From positions 102,610-166,609 of the forward strand of contig JAKBEL010000011.1 of the NCBI GenBank assembly GCA_021833825.1: a DNA stretch of 64,000 nt, read 5' to 3'. The notes below the pieces were generated by a model, which was given only the letters and a program-made list of their open reading frames with translations, searched no databases and had not been told where the DNA came from. This DNA is from a bacterium. Its GTDB lineage: Bacteria > Babelota > Babeliae > Babelales > Vermiphilaceae. Shown here piece after piece: positions 63,879 through 64,000 of the stretch (within the stretch, counting starts at the first letter, position 1; each line of letters opens with the position of its first letter). The position numbers and the translations under genes were made by a program.

Positions 63879-64000
63879 GACCTCTTCTGAAACTATAAAA
63901 AATATGCTAATCTACAAGCAATTTTTTAAGGAGAACAGGTTTGAAGCTAGCAAATTTACAATTAACAAATGATAAAAATTTTCGTCGTATAGTTGGTGTA
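63879..64000 (+). mobile_element. Left end of an insertion sequence (IS5-like), partial
   Basis: GACCTCTTCTGAAACT at 63879-63894 looks like the terminal repeat of IS5-superfamily elements, preceded by TTA. A transposase-like start follows at 63941. The right end is beyond the window, so the repeat cannot be verified. Confidence 0.5.
63941..64000 (+). CDS. Transposase N-terminus, partial
   Basis: TTG start at 63941 with AAGGAG 7 bases upstream (63928-63933). The first 20 residues are MKLANLQLTNDKNFRRIVGV. The pattern N-D-F-R-(L/I)-V/TGV is that of the helix-turn-helix at the start of IS5-superfamily DDE transposases (usual form: L-DE-F-RLTGV). The rest is outside the window. Confidence 0.55.
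   Translation, partial: MKLANLQLTNDKNFRRIVGV

Overview
The window is an AT-rich bacterial chromosome segment with short intergenic gaps. It mixes single-copy core genes (ssb, grpE, lepA, rplI, dnaB, ruvC, recF, dnaN, xer, proS, rny, rplT, rpmI, infC, recA, miaA, dnaK, ychF) with many signal-peptide-bearing proteins that have no obvious relative: ankyrin and leucine-rich-repeat proteins, a coiled-coil fibre protein, serine/threonine/proline-rich proteins and Gly/Trp modular proteins. An envelope with an outer membrane is likely, because there is a beta-barrel-like protein ending in Phe, a PpiD/SurA-type chaperone and a SPOR protein. Secreted eukaryote-like repeats, an archaeal-type ProRS, a lysine-rich H1-like protein and gene-poor metabolism suggest a host-dependent lineage such as Candidatus Dependentiae (TM6) living in protists. 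That placement is inferred from gene content and was not checked by any search.

Layout. 1-3000: end of mnmA, then pgsA, a small secreted protein, ssb, and two short overlapping secreted genes. 3.2-7.6 kb: a very large secreted protein and a barrel-like protein on the minus strand. 7.8-12.4 kb: grpE, a 1-kb repeat-filled gap, an RMD1/DUF155 protein and lepA. 12.5-20 kb: an exported Dps-like ferritin, then a minus-strand surface operon (coiled-coil fibre protein, a paralogue of its C-terminal domain, and two LRR proteins). 20.2-24.6 kb: three more secreted proteins of unknown function. 24.8-28.7 kb: three overlapping pseudopilin genes, then rplI, dnaB and ruvC. 28.8-32.3 kb: secreted ankyrin and hypothetical proteins, an ankyrin pseudogene and a strong candidate dif site. 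32.6-39.6 kb: recF-dnaN, a Cys-nucleophile alpha/beta hydrolase-like protein, a Xer recombinase and proS. 39.9-53.9 kb: an H1-like protein, then a long minus-strand run from paralogous secreted proteins through carD, miaA, SPOR, ppiD, recA, infC, rpmI, rplT, two division-protein candidates, rny and ymdB to two DMT transporters. 54-59 kb: two MOP-type flippase-like proteins, an exported GlmU C-terminal domain and a secreted ankyrin protein. 59.2-64 kb: a GC-rich gap, dnaK, a DUF378-like protein, ychF, and a gene cut by the left end of an insertion sequence that runs off the window.

Possible functional links: the Xer recombinase and the dif candidate would resolve chromosome dimers. The pseudopilins would form the tip of a type II or type IV pilus-like machine whose motor and secretin genes are elsewhere. 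The fibre/LRR operon looks like a surface or host-contact module. Several adjacent paralogue pairs (LRR, fibre C-domain, DMT, the YYFI-RL pair), and less closely spaced ones (MOP, ankyrin), point to duplication as the main source of the accessory genes. The gaps hold at least three families of interspersed repeats, two of which form hairpins with compensatory changes. No rRNA, tRNA or CRISPR array was seen.
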